Shown here in pieces: positions 52,179 through 62,569 of a stretch of DNA of 64,000 nt (position 1 is its first letter; every line of letters begins with the position of its first letter). Origin of the DNA: Dechloromonas denitrificans. GTDB lineage: Bacteria; Pseudomonadota; Gammaproteobacteria; Burkholderiales; Rhodocyclaceae. The DNA lies in NCBI RefSeq assembly GCF_001551835.1, contig NZ_LODL01000010.1:324958-388957 (forward strand). The letters are read 5' to 3'. Under the pieces are notes generated by a model. That model did no database searches. It was not told the origin of the DNA and was given only the letters and a program-made list of their open reading frames with translations. The position numbers and the translations under genes were made by a program.

Positions 52179-54233
52179 TTACGCAGCAATCATACCGCTG
52201 TGGCGGAGCAGTGCATCGACACTGGGTTCGCGGCCGCGGAAGGCCTTGAAGGATTCGATCGCCGGACGTGAGCCGCCGACCGACAGGATCTCGTCGAGGA
52301 AGCGTTTGCCGACGGTGGCGTCGAACGGGTCGCCGGCTTCCTCGAAGGCAGCGTAGGCGTCGGCCGACAGCACCTCGGCCCACTTGTAGCTGAAATAGCC
52401 GGCGCCGTAGCCGCCGCCAAAAATGTGCGAGAAGCTGTTCGGGAAGCGATGCCAGGCCGGCGGCATGAGCACGGCGACTTCCTGGCGGACTTCATTGAGC
52501 AAGTCCATGACGCTCTGCGAGCCGGCCGGGTCGAATTCCGAATGCAGCAGCATGTCGAACAGCGAAAACTCGATCTGGCGCACCGCCATCATGCCGCTCT
52601 GGAAATTCTTGGCGGCCAGCATCTTGTCGAACAGTTCGCGCGGCAGCGGGGCGCCGGTGTCGACATGGGCGGTCATCTCCTGGACGACCTCCCACTCCCA
52701 GCAGTAGTTTTCCATGAATTGCGAGGGCAGTTCGACGGCATCCCATTCGACGCCGTGGATGCCGGAAACGCCCAGTTCCTCGCCGCGGGTCAGCAGGTGG
52801 TGGAGGCCGTGGCCGGTTTCATGGAACAGCGTGGTCACTTCGTCGTGGGTGAAAGTGCTCGGTTTGTCGCCGACCGGGCGGGCGAAGTTGCAGTTCAGGT
52901 AGGCGATCGGCTTCTGGATGCCGCCAGCGGTGCGTCGACGTGAGCGGGCTTCGTCCATCCAGGCTCCGCCGCGCTTGGTTTCGCGGGCATAGAGGTCGAG
53001 GTAGAACTGGCCGACCAGTCCGCCGGTCGACGTCTCCAGACGGTAAAAACGGACATCCTCATGCCAGACCGGCGCCGTGTCCGGTTTGACCTTGACGTTG
53101 AACAGGCTCTCGATGACCTTGAACAGGCCGCCCAAAACCTTCGGCTCGGTGAAGTACTGCTTCACTTCCTGCTCCGAGAAAGCATAGCGCTGCTGCAGCA
53201 GTTTTTCGGAGACGTAGGCAGCATCCCACGGCTGGAAGTCGGCCAGACCGAGTTCGTCCTGCGCAAAGGTGCGCAGTTCGGCGATGTCCTTTTCGGCAAA
53301 CGGCTTGGCCTTGGCCGCCAATTCGCGCAGGAAGGCCAGTACCTGGGCCGGGGTGTCGGCCATCTTGGGGGCGAGCGAGACTTCGGCAAAATTGTTGAAA
53401 CCGAGCATCCTGGCGTCTTCCTGGCGCAGCTCCAGCATGCGCTGCATGACCGGGGTGTTGTCCCATTCCGGCTTGCTGCTGCCGTCGGTGAATTCGGCGG
53501 CGCGGGTGGCGTAGGCGCGGTACATGCGGGCGCGCAGTTCGCGGTTGTCGGCATATTGCATGACCGGCCCGTAGGACGGCGCCTGCAGGCTGAAGCGCCA
53601 GCCGGCGACACCGGCCTTCTCGGCGGCCGTACGGGCGGCTTCCTTGGCGTCGTCGGGCAGGCCGGCGAGCAGCGCTTCGTCGGTGACGACTTCGGCGAAG
53701 GCGTTGGTCGCGTCGAGCACGTTCTCGGAGAACTTGGCCGACAGTTGCGACAACTCTTCCATGATCGCCTGGAAGCGCGGCTTCTGGTCTTCCGGCAGTT
53801 CGGCGCCGCTCAGGCGGAAATCGCGGACTTCGTTGTCGACGACTTTCTTTTGTTCGACGGACAGCGTGGCGTACTCGGCACTGGCGCGTAGCGCCTTGTA
53901 CTTCTCGAACAGCTTGAGGTTCTGGCCGAGTTCGGCATAGAAGCGCGAAACGTCCGGCAGCATTTCATTGTAGGCCTCGCGCCAGGCCGGGATGTCATTG
54001 ACCGAGTGCAGGTGGCCGACGATGCCCCAGGCACGGCCGAACGGTTCCAGGCCATCGGACAGGGCGCCGGCGAAATCGGCCCAGGTGGCCGGTGTGCTGT
54101 CGGCGGTCAGGCGCTCGATCAGGGCACGGCCGTCGGCCAGCAGTGATTCGATGGCAGGTTTGACGTCTTCCGGTCGAACGGTGTCGAAGCGGGGGAGGTC
54201 GGTGAAATCGAGCAGGGGATTGGTAGTCGTCAT
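52179..54233 (-). CDS. prlC: Oligopeptidase A
   Basis: A 684-residue M3 metallopeptidase. The zinc motif is in LFHETGHGLHHLL, with the third ligand downstream in the GVEWDAVELPSQ region. It degrades short peptides, including cleaved signal peptides, in the cytoplasm. A terminator ends only 19 bases before its ATG. Confidence 0.95.
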   Translation of the reverse strand: MTTTNPLLDFTDLPRFDTVRPEDVKPAIESLLADGRALIERLTADSTPATWADFAGALSDGLEPFGRAWGIVGHLHSVNDIPAWREAYNEMLPDVSRFYAELGQNLKLFEKYKALRASAEYATLSVEQKKVVDNEVRDFRLSGAELPEDQKPRFQAIMEELSQLSAKFSENVLDATNAFAEVVTDEALLAGLPDDAKEAARTAAEKAGVAGWRFSLQAPSYGPVMQYADNRELRARMYRAYATRAAEFTDGSSKPEWDNTPVMQRMLELRQEDARMLGFNNFAEVSLAPKMADTPAQVLAFLRELAAKAKPFAEKDIAELRTFAQDELGLADFQPWDAAYVSEKLLQQRYAFSEQEVKQYFTEPKVLGGLFKVIESLFNVKVKPDTAPVWHEDVRFYRLETSTGGLVGQFYLDLYARETKRGGAWMDEARSRRRTAGGIQKPIAYLNCNFARPVGDKPSTFTHDEVTTLFHETGHGLHHLLTRGEELGVSGIHGVEWDAVELPSQFMENYCWEWEVVQEMTAHVDTGAPLPRELFDKMLAAKNFQSGMMAVRQIEFSLFDMLLHSEFDPAGSQSVMDLLNEVRQEVAVLMPPAWHRFPNSFSHIFGGGYGAGYFSYKWAEVLSADAYAAFEEAGDPFDATVGKRFLDEILSVGGSRPAIESFKAFRGREPSVDALLRHSGMIAA

Positions 54234-54251
54234 TATTGTATTCCGGGCAAC

Positions 54252-54277
54252 AAAAACGGGCGGTCGAGGCCGCCCGT
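54252..54277 (-). terminator. Intrinsic terminator between the DUF2189 gene and prlC
   Basis: On the minus strand ACGGGCGG (54277-54270) pairs with CCGCCCGT (54263-54256) around a six-base loop and ends in TTTTTG. Confidence 0.85.
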
Positions 54278-54297
54278 CGGATGGTGAGGCGATGGGC

Positions 54298-55071
54298 CTA
54301 TTCTACAAGTTCCCGATAGGCGTGCCACGAGGCGTGACCGAGAATCGGCATAATCAGGATCAGGCCAAAGAGCGCGGTGGCAAAGCCGACCAGGGTCAAG
54401 GCGACGATGAGCGCCGCCCAGAGCAGTAGCGGGCCGGGGTTGTCGAGGCAGGCTTGCAGACTGGTCGCCATGGCGGTGACGAAGTCGCTCTCCTGATCAA
54501 GCATCATCGGTACCGAGATGACGCTGAGCGCGAAGACGAGCAGGGCGAGCAGGCCGCCGAGCGCCAGCCAGGTCAGGGCAAAGAGGTCATGCTCGCCGCT
54601 GAAGATGATGCGGCTGAGGAAAATGCCGGTATCGCCGCTCGAAGTCGGGCCGAGCAGGGCGAAAGCGATCGCCGAGAAGCGCTCCCAGAAGACGACGGCA
54701 AGTGCGATGAGCAGGCCGAACATGGCCATTGATTGGCCGTTGCGCCGGTAGCAGCGCAGGGAGTCGATGAACAGCGGTTTCTTGCCGCGGGCGGTTTGGC
54801 GGCTCAACTCGTACAAGCCGGCGGCGAGCAGCGGCGCAACGAGGAAAAAGCCGGAGATGGCGACGGTGACCAGGTACGGGTAACGCAGCGTGGCGAGGAT
54901 GATCAGGTCGCCACCGAGGGCGAACAGCAAGCCGTAGGCCAGCGAGGGGAGTGGGTTCGCCTTGAGGTCATCGACCCCGGCCATCAGCCAGGAAAATGGC
55001 CGGTCCCAGCCGACTTGGCGGATCGCCGGCAGTGACACGCCCGGCAAGTGGAGATGGATATGCGGTCTCAT
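54298..55071 (-). CDS. DUF2189 inner-membrane protein
   Basis: A 257-residue protein with six hydrophobic segments and the DUF2189 features: N-terminal W-L-A-G-DDLKANP, LAAGLYELSRQ and C-terminal GHASWHAYRELV. The function of the family is unknown; some members are called cytochrome c oxidase-linked. It begins 75 bases after purC. Confidence 0.85.
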   Translation of the reverse strand: MRPHIHLHLPGVSLPAIRQVGWDRPFSWLMAGVDDLKANPLPSLAYGLLFALGGDLIILATLRYPYLVTVAISGFFLVAPLLAAGLYELSRQTARGKKPLFIDSLRCYRRNGQSMAMFGLLIALAVVFWERFSAIAFALLGPTSSGDTGIFLSRIIFSGEHDLFALTWLALGGLLALLVFALSVISVPMMLDQESDFVTAMATSLQACLDNPGPLLLWAALIVALTLVGFATALFGLILIMPILGHASWHAYRELVE

Positions 55072-55146
55072 GGCAGCCTCCTCGAATGGCGGAACTGCCG
55101 TTTGACCCGGCCATGGCGGCCGGGTTCCGTAATGACGTAGTACTTT

Positions 55147-56085
55147 TTACAGCGCCTGGCCGGTCAGGCGCTCGTAGGCCTCGATGTATTTGGCGCTGGT
55201 CCGGGCCACGACATCATCCGGTAGCTTCGGGCCGGGGGCGACCTTGCCCCAGTCCAAGGTTTCGAGATAATCGCGGACGTACTGCTTGTCGTAGGACGGC
55301 GGGTTGCTGCCTTCCTGATACTGGTCGGCCGGCCAGAAGCGCGAGGAATCCGGGGTCAGCGCTTCGTCGATCAGGTGCAGCGTGCCGGCGGCGTCGATGC
55401 CGAACTCGAACTTGGTGTCGGCGATGATGATGCCGCGCGTTGCCGCGTAAACCGAAGCTTCCTCGTACAGACGGATGGCGGCGTCGCGGGCTTCGGCGCA
55501 CAGTTGGGCGCCGGTCTTGCCGGTGCCTTTCAGGGCGTCGGCCAAGGTGCTGTCGCAGTTGGCCTGGGCCTGGGCGAAGGAGACGTTTTCGTCGTGATCG
55601 CCGACTTCGGCCTTGGTCGCCGGGGTGAAGATCGGGGCCGGCAGCTTGGCCGCCATTTTCAGGCCGGCCGGTAGCGGGATGCCGCAGATGGCGCCGGTTT
55701 CCTGGTAATCCTTCCAGCCGGAGCCGATCACGTAGCCGCGGACGACGGCTTCGATCGGCAGCGGCTTCAGACGCTTGACGACGACGGCACGGCCGCGCAC
55801 CTGCTTGCGTTCATTCTCGGCAACAACCGACTCCGGATCGATGCCGGTCAGCTGGTTCGGCACGATGTGGCCGAGCTTCTCGAACCAGAAGTTGGCGACG
55901 GCCTGCAGCACTTCACCCTTGCGCGGGATCGGATCGGGCAGGATGACGTCGAAGGCCGACAGGCGGTCGGTGGTGATAATCAGCAGTTTGTCGGCGTCGA
56001 CCGCGTAGATGTCGCGGACCTTGCCCTTGGAGAGCAGTGGCAGGCTGGTGATGGACGACTGGAAGAGAGGTGCGGTCACGGTCAT
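55147..56085 (-). CDS. purC: SAICAR synthetase
   Basis: A 312-residue enzyme that joins aspartate to CAIR in purine synthesis. [37 protein letters not shown] and DTKFEFG are diagnostic. It is the longer PurC form. The frame stays open far upstream into the next gene, but conservation begins at ATG 56085. The third purine-synthesis gene in the window. Confidence 0.96.
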   Translation of the reverse strand: MTVTAPLFQSSITSLPLLSKGKVRDIYAVDADKLLIITTDRLSAFDVILPDPIPRKGEVLQAVANFWFEKLGHIVPNQLTGIDPESVVAENERKQVRGRAVVVKRLKPLPIEAVVRGYVIGSGWKDYQETGAICGIPLPAGLKMAAKLPAPIFTPATKAEVGDHDENVSFAQAQANCDSTLADALKGTGKTGAQLCAEARDAAIRLYEEASVYAATRGIIIADTKFEFGIDAAGTLHLIDEALTPDSSRFWPADQYQEGSNPPSYDKQYVRDYLETLDWGKVAPGPKLPDDVVARTSAKYIEAYERLTGQAL

Positions 56086-56114
56086 GTTCCCGAAAGCAAA
56101 ACGACAATTATAAA

Positions 56115-57407
56115 TTAATGCGCGGCTTCGCCTTCTTCGGCGGCGAGCTTCTTGCGCATCTGGCGAGTTCCCCAGGCCACGACGCAGGCGATCACCGGAA
56201 TCGAAATGGCGGTGATCTGATCGGTGTTCAGGTGGTGCAGTTCCTTGCTGCCCTTGGCCAGATACTGCACCAGTTGCGAGCCGTAGTAGGTGAGGACGAC
56301 CACCGACAGGCCTTCGACGGTTTCCTGCAGGCGCAGTTGCAGCTTGGCGCGGCGGTTCATCTGCGACAGCACTTCCTGATTCTGGCGTTCCAGTTCGATA
56401 TCGACGCGGGTACGCAACAGTTGGCTGGTCCGGGCAATACGGGCCGAGAGGTCTTCCTGGCGGCTGGACACCGCGGCGCAGGTGTTGAGGGCCGGAGCCA
56501 GGCGGCGCTCCATGAAGCCCTTGATCGTCGGGTAGCCGGAAACGCGGGTTTCCTTGAGGTCGACGATGCGTTGCTGGACCAGCCGGTAGTAGGCGGCGGC
56601 GGCCCCGAAACGGAAATTGGTGCTGGCCACCGAGTGCTCGACTTCGGCGGCCAGCCGGGTCAGGTCGGCCAGCACGGCACGTTCGTCCTGCGGGCTGGCG
56701 GCGCTGACCATGCGGTCGATCAGCATGGCGAGGTCGGCTTCGGCACGGTTGAGCAATTTGCCGACCGCTTTGGCGACCGGGAAGGCAAGCAGCGCCATCA
56801 CCCGGTAGGTTTCGATTTCGAGCAGGCGCTGGATGATGCGGCCGGTGCGCAGCTTGCCCATGCTCTCGTCGAGCACGGTGAAGCGCGAGAAACCGTGGTG
56901 GATGCGGAAGTCGGTGAACATCCAGGCGGCTTGCCCGGCGATCAGCGAAATGATGTTGGTGTCGCCCTTGTTGGTCAGGTTGACGATCATTTCTTCCGGG
57001 CTGATCGAGCCGGCGGCCAGCAGTTCGACGTGGCTGGCGGCGATGACCTGGCCGGGAATGCCCTGCACCCAGTCGGCCGGGGCGGTATCGAGCGCGGTTT
57101 CGCCCGATTGCGGCGGCTGCTTCGGCTGGGTGAAGAAGGTGTAGGTCGAGAATTCGCCGTGCTGCTCCCATTTCAGCTGGAAGTCGCCGCCATCGATGAT
57201 CAGGTGCGCAGCTTCGGCGCTCGGCTCGACCGGCAGCCCCATCCGTTCGTAGAGCAGACCGATGTGGGTGCGTTCGCCAAGCGGGTTTTCCGGGTCATGG
57301 GTGAAGGCCAAGTAGCTGATCAGCGCCGGCGCTTCCAGCGGAATCGGCGGGCGGGTGTGCACTTCGTCGTTGAGGCGTTGGCGGAGCGGGTGTTGGGTGA
57401 ATTCCAC
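56115..57407 (-). CDS. DUF3422 membrane protein
   Basis: A 430-residue protein with a long soluble N-terminal part, helical coiled region (about 270-370) and two membrane segments near the C-terminus (about 380-420). The family start ([16 protein letters not shown]) is intact. Function unknown; the C-terminal helices may oligomerise. I use the GTG at 57407, since no ATG fits. A terminator ends 17 bases before it. Confidence 0.85.
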   Translation of the reverse strand: MEFTQHPLRQRLNDEVHTRPPIPLEAPALISYLAFTHDPENPLGERTHIGLLYERMGLPVEPSAEAAHLIIDGGDFQLKWEQHGEFSTYTFFTQPKQPPQSGETALDTAPADWVQGIPGQVIAASHVELLAAGSISPEEMIVNLTNKGDTNIISLIAGQAAWMFTDFRIHHGFSRFTVLDESMGKLRTGRIIQRLLEIETYRVMALLAFPVAKAVGKLLNRAEADLAMLIDRMVSAASPQDERAVLADLTRLAAEVEHSVASTNFRFGAAAAYYRLVQQRIVDLKETRVSGYPTIKGFMERRLAPALNTCAAVSSRQEDLSARIARTSQLLRTRVDIELERQNQEVLSQMNRRAKLQLRLQETVEGLSVVVLTYYGSQLVQYLAKGSKELHHLNTDQITAISIPVIACVVAWGTRQMRKKLAAEEGEAAH

Positions 57408-57424
57408 GGAGCTGACTCGAAAAG

Positions 57425-57447
57425 GAAAAGGCCGCAAGAAGCGGCCT
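57425..57447 (-). terminator. Intrinsic terminator after fba
   Basis: On the minus strand AGGCCGC (57447-57441) pairs with GCGGCCT (57435-57429) around TTCTT, followed by TTTCC. It is shorter than the other terminators. Confidence 0.75.
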
Positions 57448-57470
57448 CCGAATGTACCAAAAAAAGTCGA

Positions 57471-58535
57471 TTATTTGACGATCTGGTTCAGCTCGCCCTT
57501 GGCATAACGCTCGGCCATCTTGTCCAGTGCCACGGCCTTGATCTTGCTCGCCTGGCCGGCGGCGCCGAAAGCTTCGAAACGGGCCAGACAGATCTTCTTG
57601 GCGGCTTCGCGGGCCGGCTTCAGGTAGTCGCGCGGGTCGAACTTGTCCGGATGCTCGGCCAGGTAGCGGCGGACGGCGCCGGTCATGGCGAGACGGATGT
57701 CGGTGTCGATATTGACCTTGCGCACGCCGTGCTTGATGCCCTTGACGATTTCCTCGACCGGCACGCCGTAGGTTTCCTTCATGTCGCCGCCGAATTCGCG
57801 GATTTCGGCGAGCAGTTCCTGTGGCACGGAAGACGAGCCGTGCATCACCAGGTGGGTATTCGGGATGCGGGCGTGAATTTCGGCGATGCGGTCGATGGCG
57901 AGGATGTCGCCGGTCGGCTTCTTGGTGAACTTGTAGGCGCCGTGGCTGGTGCCGATGGCGATGGCCAGCGCGTCGCAGTTGGTCTGCTTGACGAAGTCGG
58001 CAGCCTGCTCGACGTCGGTCAGCAGGTCTTCGCGGGTCATGTGGCCTTCGGCGCCGTGGCCGTCTTCCTTGTCGGCCTTCATGGTTTCCAGCGAGCCAAG
58101 TACGCCGAGTTCGCCTTCGACGGAAACGCCGATGGCGTGGGCGAATTCGACCACCTTGCGGGTCACTTCGACGTTGTATTCATAGCTGGCGACGCTCTTG
58201 CCGTCGGCCTGCAGCGAGCCGTCCATCATCACCGAGGTGAAGCCGGAGCGGATCGCGGCCATGCAGACGGCCGGGCTCTGGCCGTGATCCTGGTGCATGA
58301 CGATGGGCAGGTGCGGGTAGGCTTCGAGAGCGGCCAGAATCTGATGGCGCAGGAAAGGCTCGCCAGCGTATTTGCGGGCACCGGCCGAGGCCTGCATGAT
58401 GACCGGGGCGTCGACCTGGCTGGCCGCTTCGCAGATGGCCCAGACCTGTTCCATGTTGTTGACGTTGAAAGCGGGCAGACCGTAGCCGTTTTCAGCGGCG
58501 TGGTCGAGCAGTTGGCGCATGGAGACGAGCGGCAT
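57471..58535 (-). CDS. fba: Fructose-bisphosphate aldolase, class II
   Basis: A 354-residue zinc aldolase. The zinc ligands lie in MHQDHG, the [12 protein letters not shown] segment, and the later His residues near [19 protein letters not shown] is typical of the CbbA/FbaA subtype used in both glycolysis and Calvin cycles. It follows pyk by 42 bases. Confidence 0.95.
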   Translation of the reverse strand: MPLVSMRQLLDHAAENGYGLPAFNVNNMEQVWAICEAASQVDAPVIMQASAGARKYAGEPFLRHQILAALEAYPHLPIVMHQDHGQSPAVCMAAIRSGFTSVMMDGSLQADGKSVASYEYNVEVTRKVVEFAHAIGVSVEGELGVLGSLETMKADKEDGHGAEGHMTREDLLTDVEQAADFVKQTNCDALAIAIGTSHGAYKFTKKPTGDILAIDRIAEIHARIPNTHLVMHGSSSVPQELLAEIREFGGDMKETYGVPVEEIVKGIKHGVRKVNIDTDIRLAMTGAVRRYLAEHPDKFDPRDYLKPAREAAKKICLARFEAFGAAGQASKIKAVALDKMAERYAKGELNQIVK

Positions 58536-58577
58536 GGGAACTCCTGTTCGATATCGTGTTTAGTTAATCTGGCTATT

Positions 58578-60011
58578 TTAAAGGATTTGATGTTCGCCGA
58601 CGCGGACGATCTTGAGTGTATTGGTCCCACCGGTAGTGCCGATCGGCTCGCCGATGGTCAGGGCGATCAGGTCGCCTTTTTCTACGACACCACGATCGAT
58701 CAGGAGTTGCTCGGCTTCGGCCAGCAGGAGGTCGCGGTCGGTGTGTTGCTGCTTCATCGAAAGCGGGCTGACGCCGCGGTAGAGCACCATGCGGCCGACC
58801 GATTCGGCATCGGGGGTCAGCGCGTAAATCGGCACACCGCAGTTCAGACGGCTCATCCACAAGGCGGTCGAACCGGACTGGGTGAGGGCGGCGATGGCCT
58901 TGACCTTGAGGTGATGCGCCGTCCAGATGGCGGCCATGGCGATCGACTGGTCGATGCGGGTGAAGACGCGGTCGAGGAATTCGCGGTCGAGGGTGACTTC
59001 GGCCGAGCGCTCGGCCTCGACGCAGATGCGCGCCATCGACTCGACGACTTCGACCGGGTATTTGCCGGCGGCGGTTTCGGCCGACAGCATCACGGCGTCG
59101 GTGCCGTCGAGCACGGCGTTGGCGACGTCCGATACCTCGGCCCGGGTCGGCACCGGTGAGGTGATCATCGATTCCATCATCTGCGTCGCGGTGATGGTCA
59201 GCTTGTTCTTGTCGCGCGCCATGCGGATCATTTTTTTCTGCAGGGCGGGGACCGTCGCATCGCCGACTTCGACGGCGAGATCGCCGCGGGCAACCATGAT
59301 GCCGTCCGAGGCGTCGAGGATTTCGGCCAGATTGGTGATGGCCTCGACGCGCTCAATCTTGGCGATGAGCACGGCGGTGCTGCCGGCGGCACGCAACAAC
59401 TGGCGCGCCATGTACATGTCGGCGGCGCTCTTCGGGAAGGAGACGGCGACGAAATCGACGCCGATCAGCGCGGCAGTCTTGATGTCGTCCATGTCCTTGG
59501 CGGTCAGGGCCGGGGCGGTCAGTCCGCCGCCCTGGCGGTTGATGCCCTTGTTGTTCGACAGTTCGCCGCCGACCAGGACGCGGGTGTGAATTTCTTGGCC
59601 GCGGACACCGGTAACTTCCAGTTTCAGGCGACCGTCGTCGAGGAGCAGGATGTCACCGAAGACGACATCTTTCGGCAGATCCTTGTAATCCAGTCCGACG
59701 CGTTCCTGGTTGCCGAGTGTGCATTGGGCGTCGAGAATGAATTTTTCATCGCCGACCAGCGTGATTTTGCCGCTTTCGAACTTGCCGACGCGGATTTTCG
59801 GGCCTTGCAGGTCGCCGAGAATGCCGACCGTCCGGCCGTGTTTGGCGGCGGCAGCGCGGATGCCTTCGGCGCGGGCCTTGTGGTCGTCGGCCGTGCCGTG
59901 CGAGAAGTTCATGCGGACGACGTCGATGCCGGCCTGGACCATGCGTTCGAGGATTTCCGGTGTTGACGAGGCGGGGCCCAGCGTGGCGACGATCTTGGTA
60001 TGGCGCGACAT
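58578..60011 (-). CDS. pyk: Pyruvate kinase
   Basis: A 477-residue enzyme. KIVATLGPASS, RMNFSHG, the catalytic Lys in IAKIE, and MVARGDLAVE are all present. The length fits type II pyruvate kinases. A strong AGGGAGAG ribosome-binding site precedes the ATG. Confidence 0.96.
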   Translation of the reverse strand: MSRHTKIVATLGPASSTPEILERMVQAGIDVVRMNFSHGTADDHKARAEGIRAAAAKHGRTVGILGDLQGPKIRVGKFESGKITLVGDEKFILDAQCTLGNQERVGLDYKDLPKDVVFGDILLLDDGRLKLEVTGVRGQEIHTRVLVGGELSNNKGINRQGGGLTAPALTAKDMDDIKTAALIGVDFVAVSFPKSAADMYMARQLLRAAGSTAVLIAKIERVEAITNLAEILDASDGIMVARGDLAVEVGDATVPALQKKMIRMARDKNKLTITATQMMESMITSPVPTRAEVSDVANAVLDGTDAVMLSAETAAGKYPVEVVESMARICVEAERSAEVTLDREFLDRVFTRIDQSIAMAAIWTAHHLKVKAIAALTQSGSTALWMSRLNCGVPIYALTPDAESVGRMVLYRGVSPLSMKQQHTDRDLLLAEAEQLLIDRGVVEKGDLIALTIGEPIGTTGGTNTLKIVRVGEHQIL

Positions 60012-60056
60012 CTCTTCTCTCCCTGAAACTTGACTGGTTTTTGCTCTTTTTCGCAG

Positions 60057-60093
60057 GTCGACCGCCGGACTCGTGGCGAGGCCGGCGGTTGAC
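60057..60093 (-). repeat. Intercistronic hairpin between pgk and pyk
   Basis: ACCGCCGG (60061-60068) pairs with CCGGCGGT (60082-60089), and GTC/GAC extends the stem across one mismatch. No T run follows on the minus strand, so it more likely stabilises or processes the mRNA than terminates it. Confidence 0.5.
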
Positions 60094-60106
60094 GCGGCTT
60101 TACGAC

Positions 60107-61291
60107 TTATTTCGCGGCGCGCTCTTCGAGCACTGCGATGGCCGGCAGGGTCTTGCCTTCGAGGAATTCCAGGAAGGCGCCGCCGCCGGTCGAGATGTAG
60201 CCGACGTCGTCGGCGATGTGGAACTTGGCGATGGCGGCCAGCGTGTCGCCGCCGCCGGCGATCGAGAAGGCTTCGGAGTGGGCGATGGCCGAGGCCAGCA
60301 TCTTGGTGCCGCCGGCGAACTGCGGCAGTTCGAAGACGCCGACCGGGCCGTTCCAGACGATGGTGCCGGCATGGGCGATGATCTCGGCCAGCTTGACCGC
60401 CGACTTCGGGCCGATGTCGAGGATGCGGTCGTGGGTCGCGACGTCATCGACCGAAATCTTGTTGGCGCGGGCCAGGGCCGAGACTTCGTCGGCCACGACG
60501 ACGTCGGTCGGCAGCGGCACTTCGGCGCCGCGTTCCTTCATCATGTCCATGATGGCATGCGCTTCCTTGACCAGGTCGGCCTCGGCCAGCGAATCGCCGA
60601 TGCGCTTGCCGGAGGCGAGCAGGAAGGTGTTGGCGATGCCGCCGCCGACGATCAGCTGGTCAACCTTGCCGGCCAGCGACTTGAGGATGGTCAGTTTGCT
60701 GGAGACCTTGGAGCCGCCGACGATGGCGACCAGCGGCCGCTTCGGCTCGTGCAGGGCCTTGCCCAGCGCGTCGATTTCGGCGCCCATCAGGATGCCGGCA
60801 CAGGCCACCGGCGCGTACTTGGCGATGCCGTGGGTGGTCGCTTCGGCGCGGTGGGCGGTACCGAAGGCGTCATTGACATAAACGTCGCACAGCTTGGCCA
60901 TTTTCTGGGCCAGTTCGTCGTTGTTCTTCTTTTCGCCCTTGTTGACGCGGCAGTTCTCGAGCAGCACGACTTCGCCCGGCTTGACCTCGAAACCGCCATC
61001 GACCCAGTCCTGGATCAGGCGCACCGAGGTGTGCAGCATCTGGCCGAGGCGGACGGCGACCGGCATCAGGCTGTCTTCGTGATTCAGTTCGCCTTCGGTC
61101 GGCCGGCCGAGGTGGGAAGTGACCATGACGGCGGCGCCTTTTTCCAGGCAGTACTTGATCGACGGCAGCGAGGCGCGGATGCGGGTGTCTTCGGTGATGT
61201 TGCCGGCTTCGTCCTGCGGCACGTTCAAGTCGGCGCGGATGAACACACGCTTGCCGGATACATCGAGGTCGGTCAGTTTGATGACGTTCAT
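60107..61291 (-). CDS. pgk: Phosphoglycerate kinase
   Basis: A 394-residue kinase. [19 protein letters not shown] and GGGDTLAAI are diagnostic. The ATG at 61291 has a GGAGA ribosome-binding site; the frame continues upstream without conservation. It starts 19 bases after epd. Confidence 0.96.
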   Translation of the reverse strand: MNVIKLTDLDVSGKRVFIRADLNVPQDEAGNITEDTRIRASLPSIKYCLEKGAAVMVTSHLGRPTEGELNHEDSLMPVAVRLGQMLHTSVRLIQDWVDGGFEVKPGEVVLLENCRVNKGEKKNNDELAQKMAKLCDVYVNDAFGTAHRAEATTHGIAKYAPVACAGILMGAEIDALGKALHEPKRPLVAIVGGSKVSSKLTILKSLAGKVDQLIVGGGIANTFLLASGKRIGDSLAEADLVKEAHAIMDMMKERGAEVPLPTDVVVADEVSALARANKISVDDVATHDRILDIGPKSAVKLAEIIAHAGTIVWNGPVGVFELPQFAGGTKMLASAIAHSEAFSIAGGGDTLAAIAKFHIADDVGYISTGGGAFLEFLEGKTLPAIAVLEERAAK

Positions 61292-61310
61292 GGTCTTCTC
61301 CAGAGGTCGG

Positions 61311-62357
61311 TTAGTTATCTTGTTGCTGCCAAAGTCGCGACCAGTGGTCGGCGACTTCCAGCATGCGGTTGGCGAAGCCCCATTCGTTGTCGAACCAGAC
61401 GAAGAGATTGACCAGGTGCGTGCCGCTGGTCCGTGTCTGGCTGCCATCGACAATGGCCGAATGCGGGTCGTGATTGAAATCGATCGAGGCGTGCGCCGCT
61501 TCGGAATAAGCGATCAGCCGCTTGAACGGGCCGCTGGCGGCGTCGGCGAGCAGGTGGTTGATACTGTGTGCCGAAACCGGGCGCTGCGTCGTGATGGTCA
61601 GGTCGATGGCCGAGACGTTCAGGGTCGGGACGCGAATCGCCTTGGCCTGGACGCGGCCGGCCAGGCCGGGCAGCAGGCGCTCGACGCCGCGGGCCAGGCC
61701 GGTCGATACCGGGATGATCGACTGCATCGCCGAGCGCGTCCGGCGCAGGTCGTCGTGGTGGTAGCCGTCGATCAGCGGCTGGTCGTTCATCACCGAATGC
61801 AGCGTGGTCAGCAGCACCTGTTCGATGCCGATTTCGCGGTCGAGCAGGTCGAGGATGGGGACGATGGCGTTGGTCGTGCACGAGGCGGCGGAGACGAGTC
61901 GCTCGTCGCCACGCAGCGTGTGCTGGTTGATGCCGGCGATGATGGTGGCGTCGACGTCCTCACCGCTGGCGCCCGGGTGCGACAGCAGAAGGCGCGGGCT
62001 GCCGGCGTGCAGAAAACGGCTCAGTTCGGCGCGTCGACCGTAGGCCCCCGAGCATTCGACAACGAGGTCGATGCCCTGCCAGTCGACTTCTTCCGGCGTG
62101 CGGGCGTGGCTGATGCGAATCGCCTTGCCATCGATCAGCAGCTGGCCGTCGGTGACTTCGACCGGGCCGGGAAAGCGGCCGTGGGTCGAGTCGTAGCGCG
62201 TCAAGTAGGCCATGCTTTCCAGATTGGCCGGTTCGTTGATGGCGCTGACCTGCAGGTTGTGGGCAACCGGCGATTCGAGCAGCGCACGTAGAAAACAGCG
62301 GCCGATTCGGCCATAGCCGTTGATGGCGAGACGAAGAGGGCGATGGGTGCCGGGCAC
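61311..62357 (-). CDS. epd: Erythrose-4-phosphate dehydrogenase (GAPDH paralogue)
   Basis: A 348-residue dehydrogenase of the GAPDH superfamily. INGYGRIGR binds NAD and the catalytic Cys is in [10 protein letters not shown]. The segments [31 protein letters not shown] and [12 protein letters not shown] match Epd rather than glycolytic GAPDH. Epd makes 4-phosphoerythronate for pyridoxal phosphate. Start is GTG 62357, as no ATG fits; TTG 62366 is the alternative. A GAPDH role cannot be fully excluded. Confidence 0.8.
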   Translation of the reverse strand: MPGTHRPLRLAINGYGRIGRCFLRALLESPVAHNLQVSAINEPANLESMAYLTRYDSTHGRFPGPVEVTDGQLLIDGKAIRISHARTPEEVDWQGIDLVVECSGAYGRRAELSRFLHAGSPRLLLSHPGASGEDVDATIIAGINQHTLRGDERLVSAASCTTNAIVPILDLLDREIGIEQVLLTTLHSVMNDQPLIDGYHHDDLRRTRSAMQSIIPVSTGLARGVERLLPGLAGRVQAKAIRVPTLNVSAIDLTITTQRPVSAHSINHLLADAASGPFKRLIAYSEAAHASIDFNHDPHSAIVDGSQTRTSGTHLVNLFVWFDNEWGFANRMLEVADHWSRLWQQQDN

Positions 62358-62521
62358 GCGGGCCAATCCGAAGTGATCGAAGCCTGTGATTTTACAAGGT
62401 TGTGAGCGTAAATCCGAGCGCTGTTGTGCCGAATCGGCATAGCCGGCCGGCAATATCTGCCGCAAGCGGGGGCGTTTTTTAGAAATCCGACCCCGTTCCC
62501 GGGCTTGCGCTCGGTTTTATG

Positions 62522-62538
62522 CTGGTGCGCTATTTGCT
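62522..62538 (+). promoter_or_regulatory. Possible sigma-54 promoter
   Basis: CTGGTGCGCTATTTGCT matches 11 of 14 informative positions of the sigma-54 consensus, with GG and GC exactly ten bases apart. Transcription would start near 62549, 21 bases before the ATG at 62570. Confidence 0.45.
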
Positions 62539-62569
62539 TTTTCGTCTTGTCTCTTTCTAGGATCGAATC

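Noticed and set aside
56086..57171. Upstream extension of the purC frame
   Set aside because: It overlaps the DUF3422 gene out of frame; PurC conservation begins at 56085.
56070..59159. 1029-codon open frame on the plus strand
   Set aside because: Antisense to the DUF3422 gene, fba and part of pyk, all of which have clear families.
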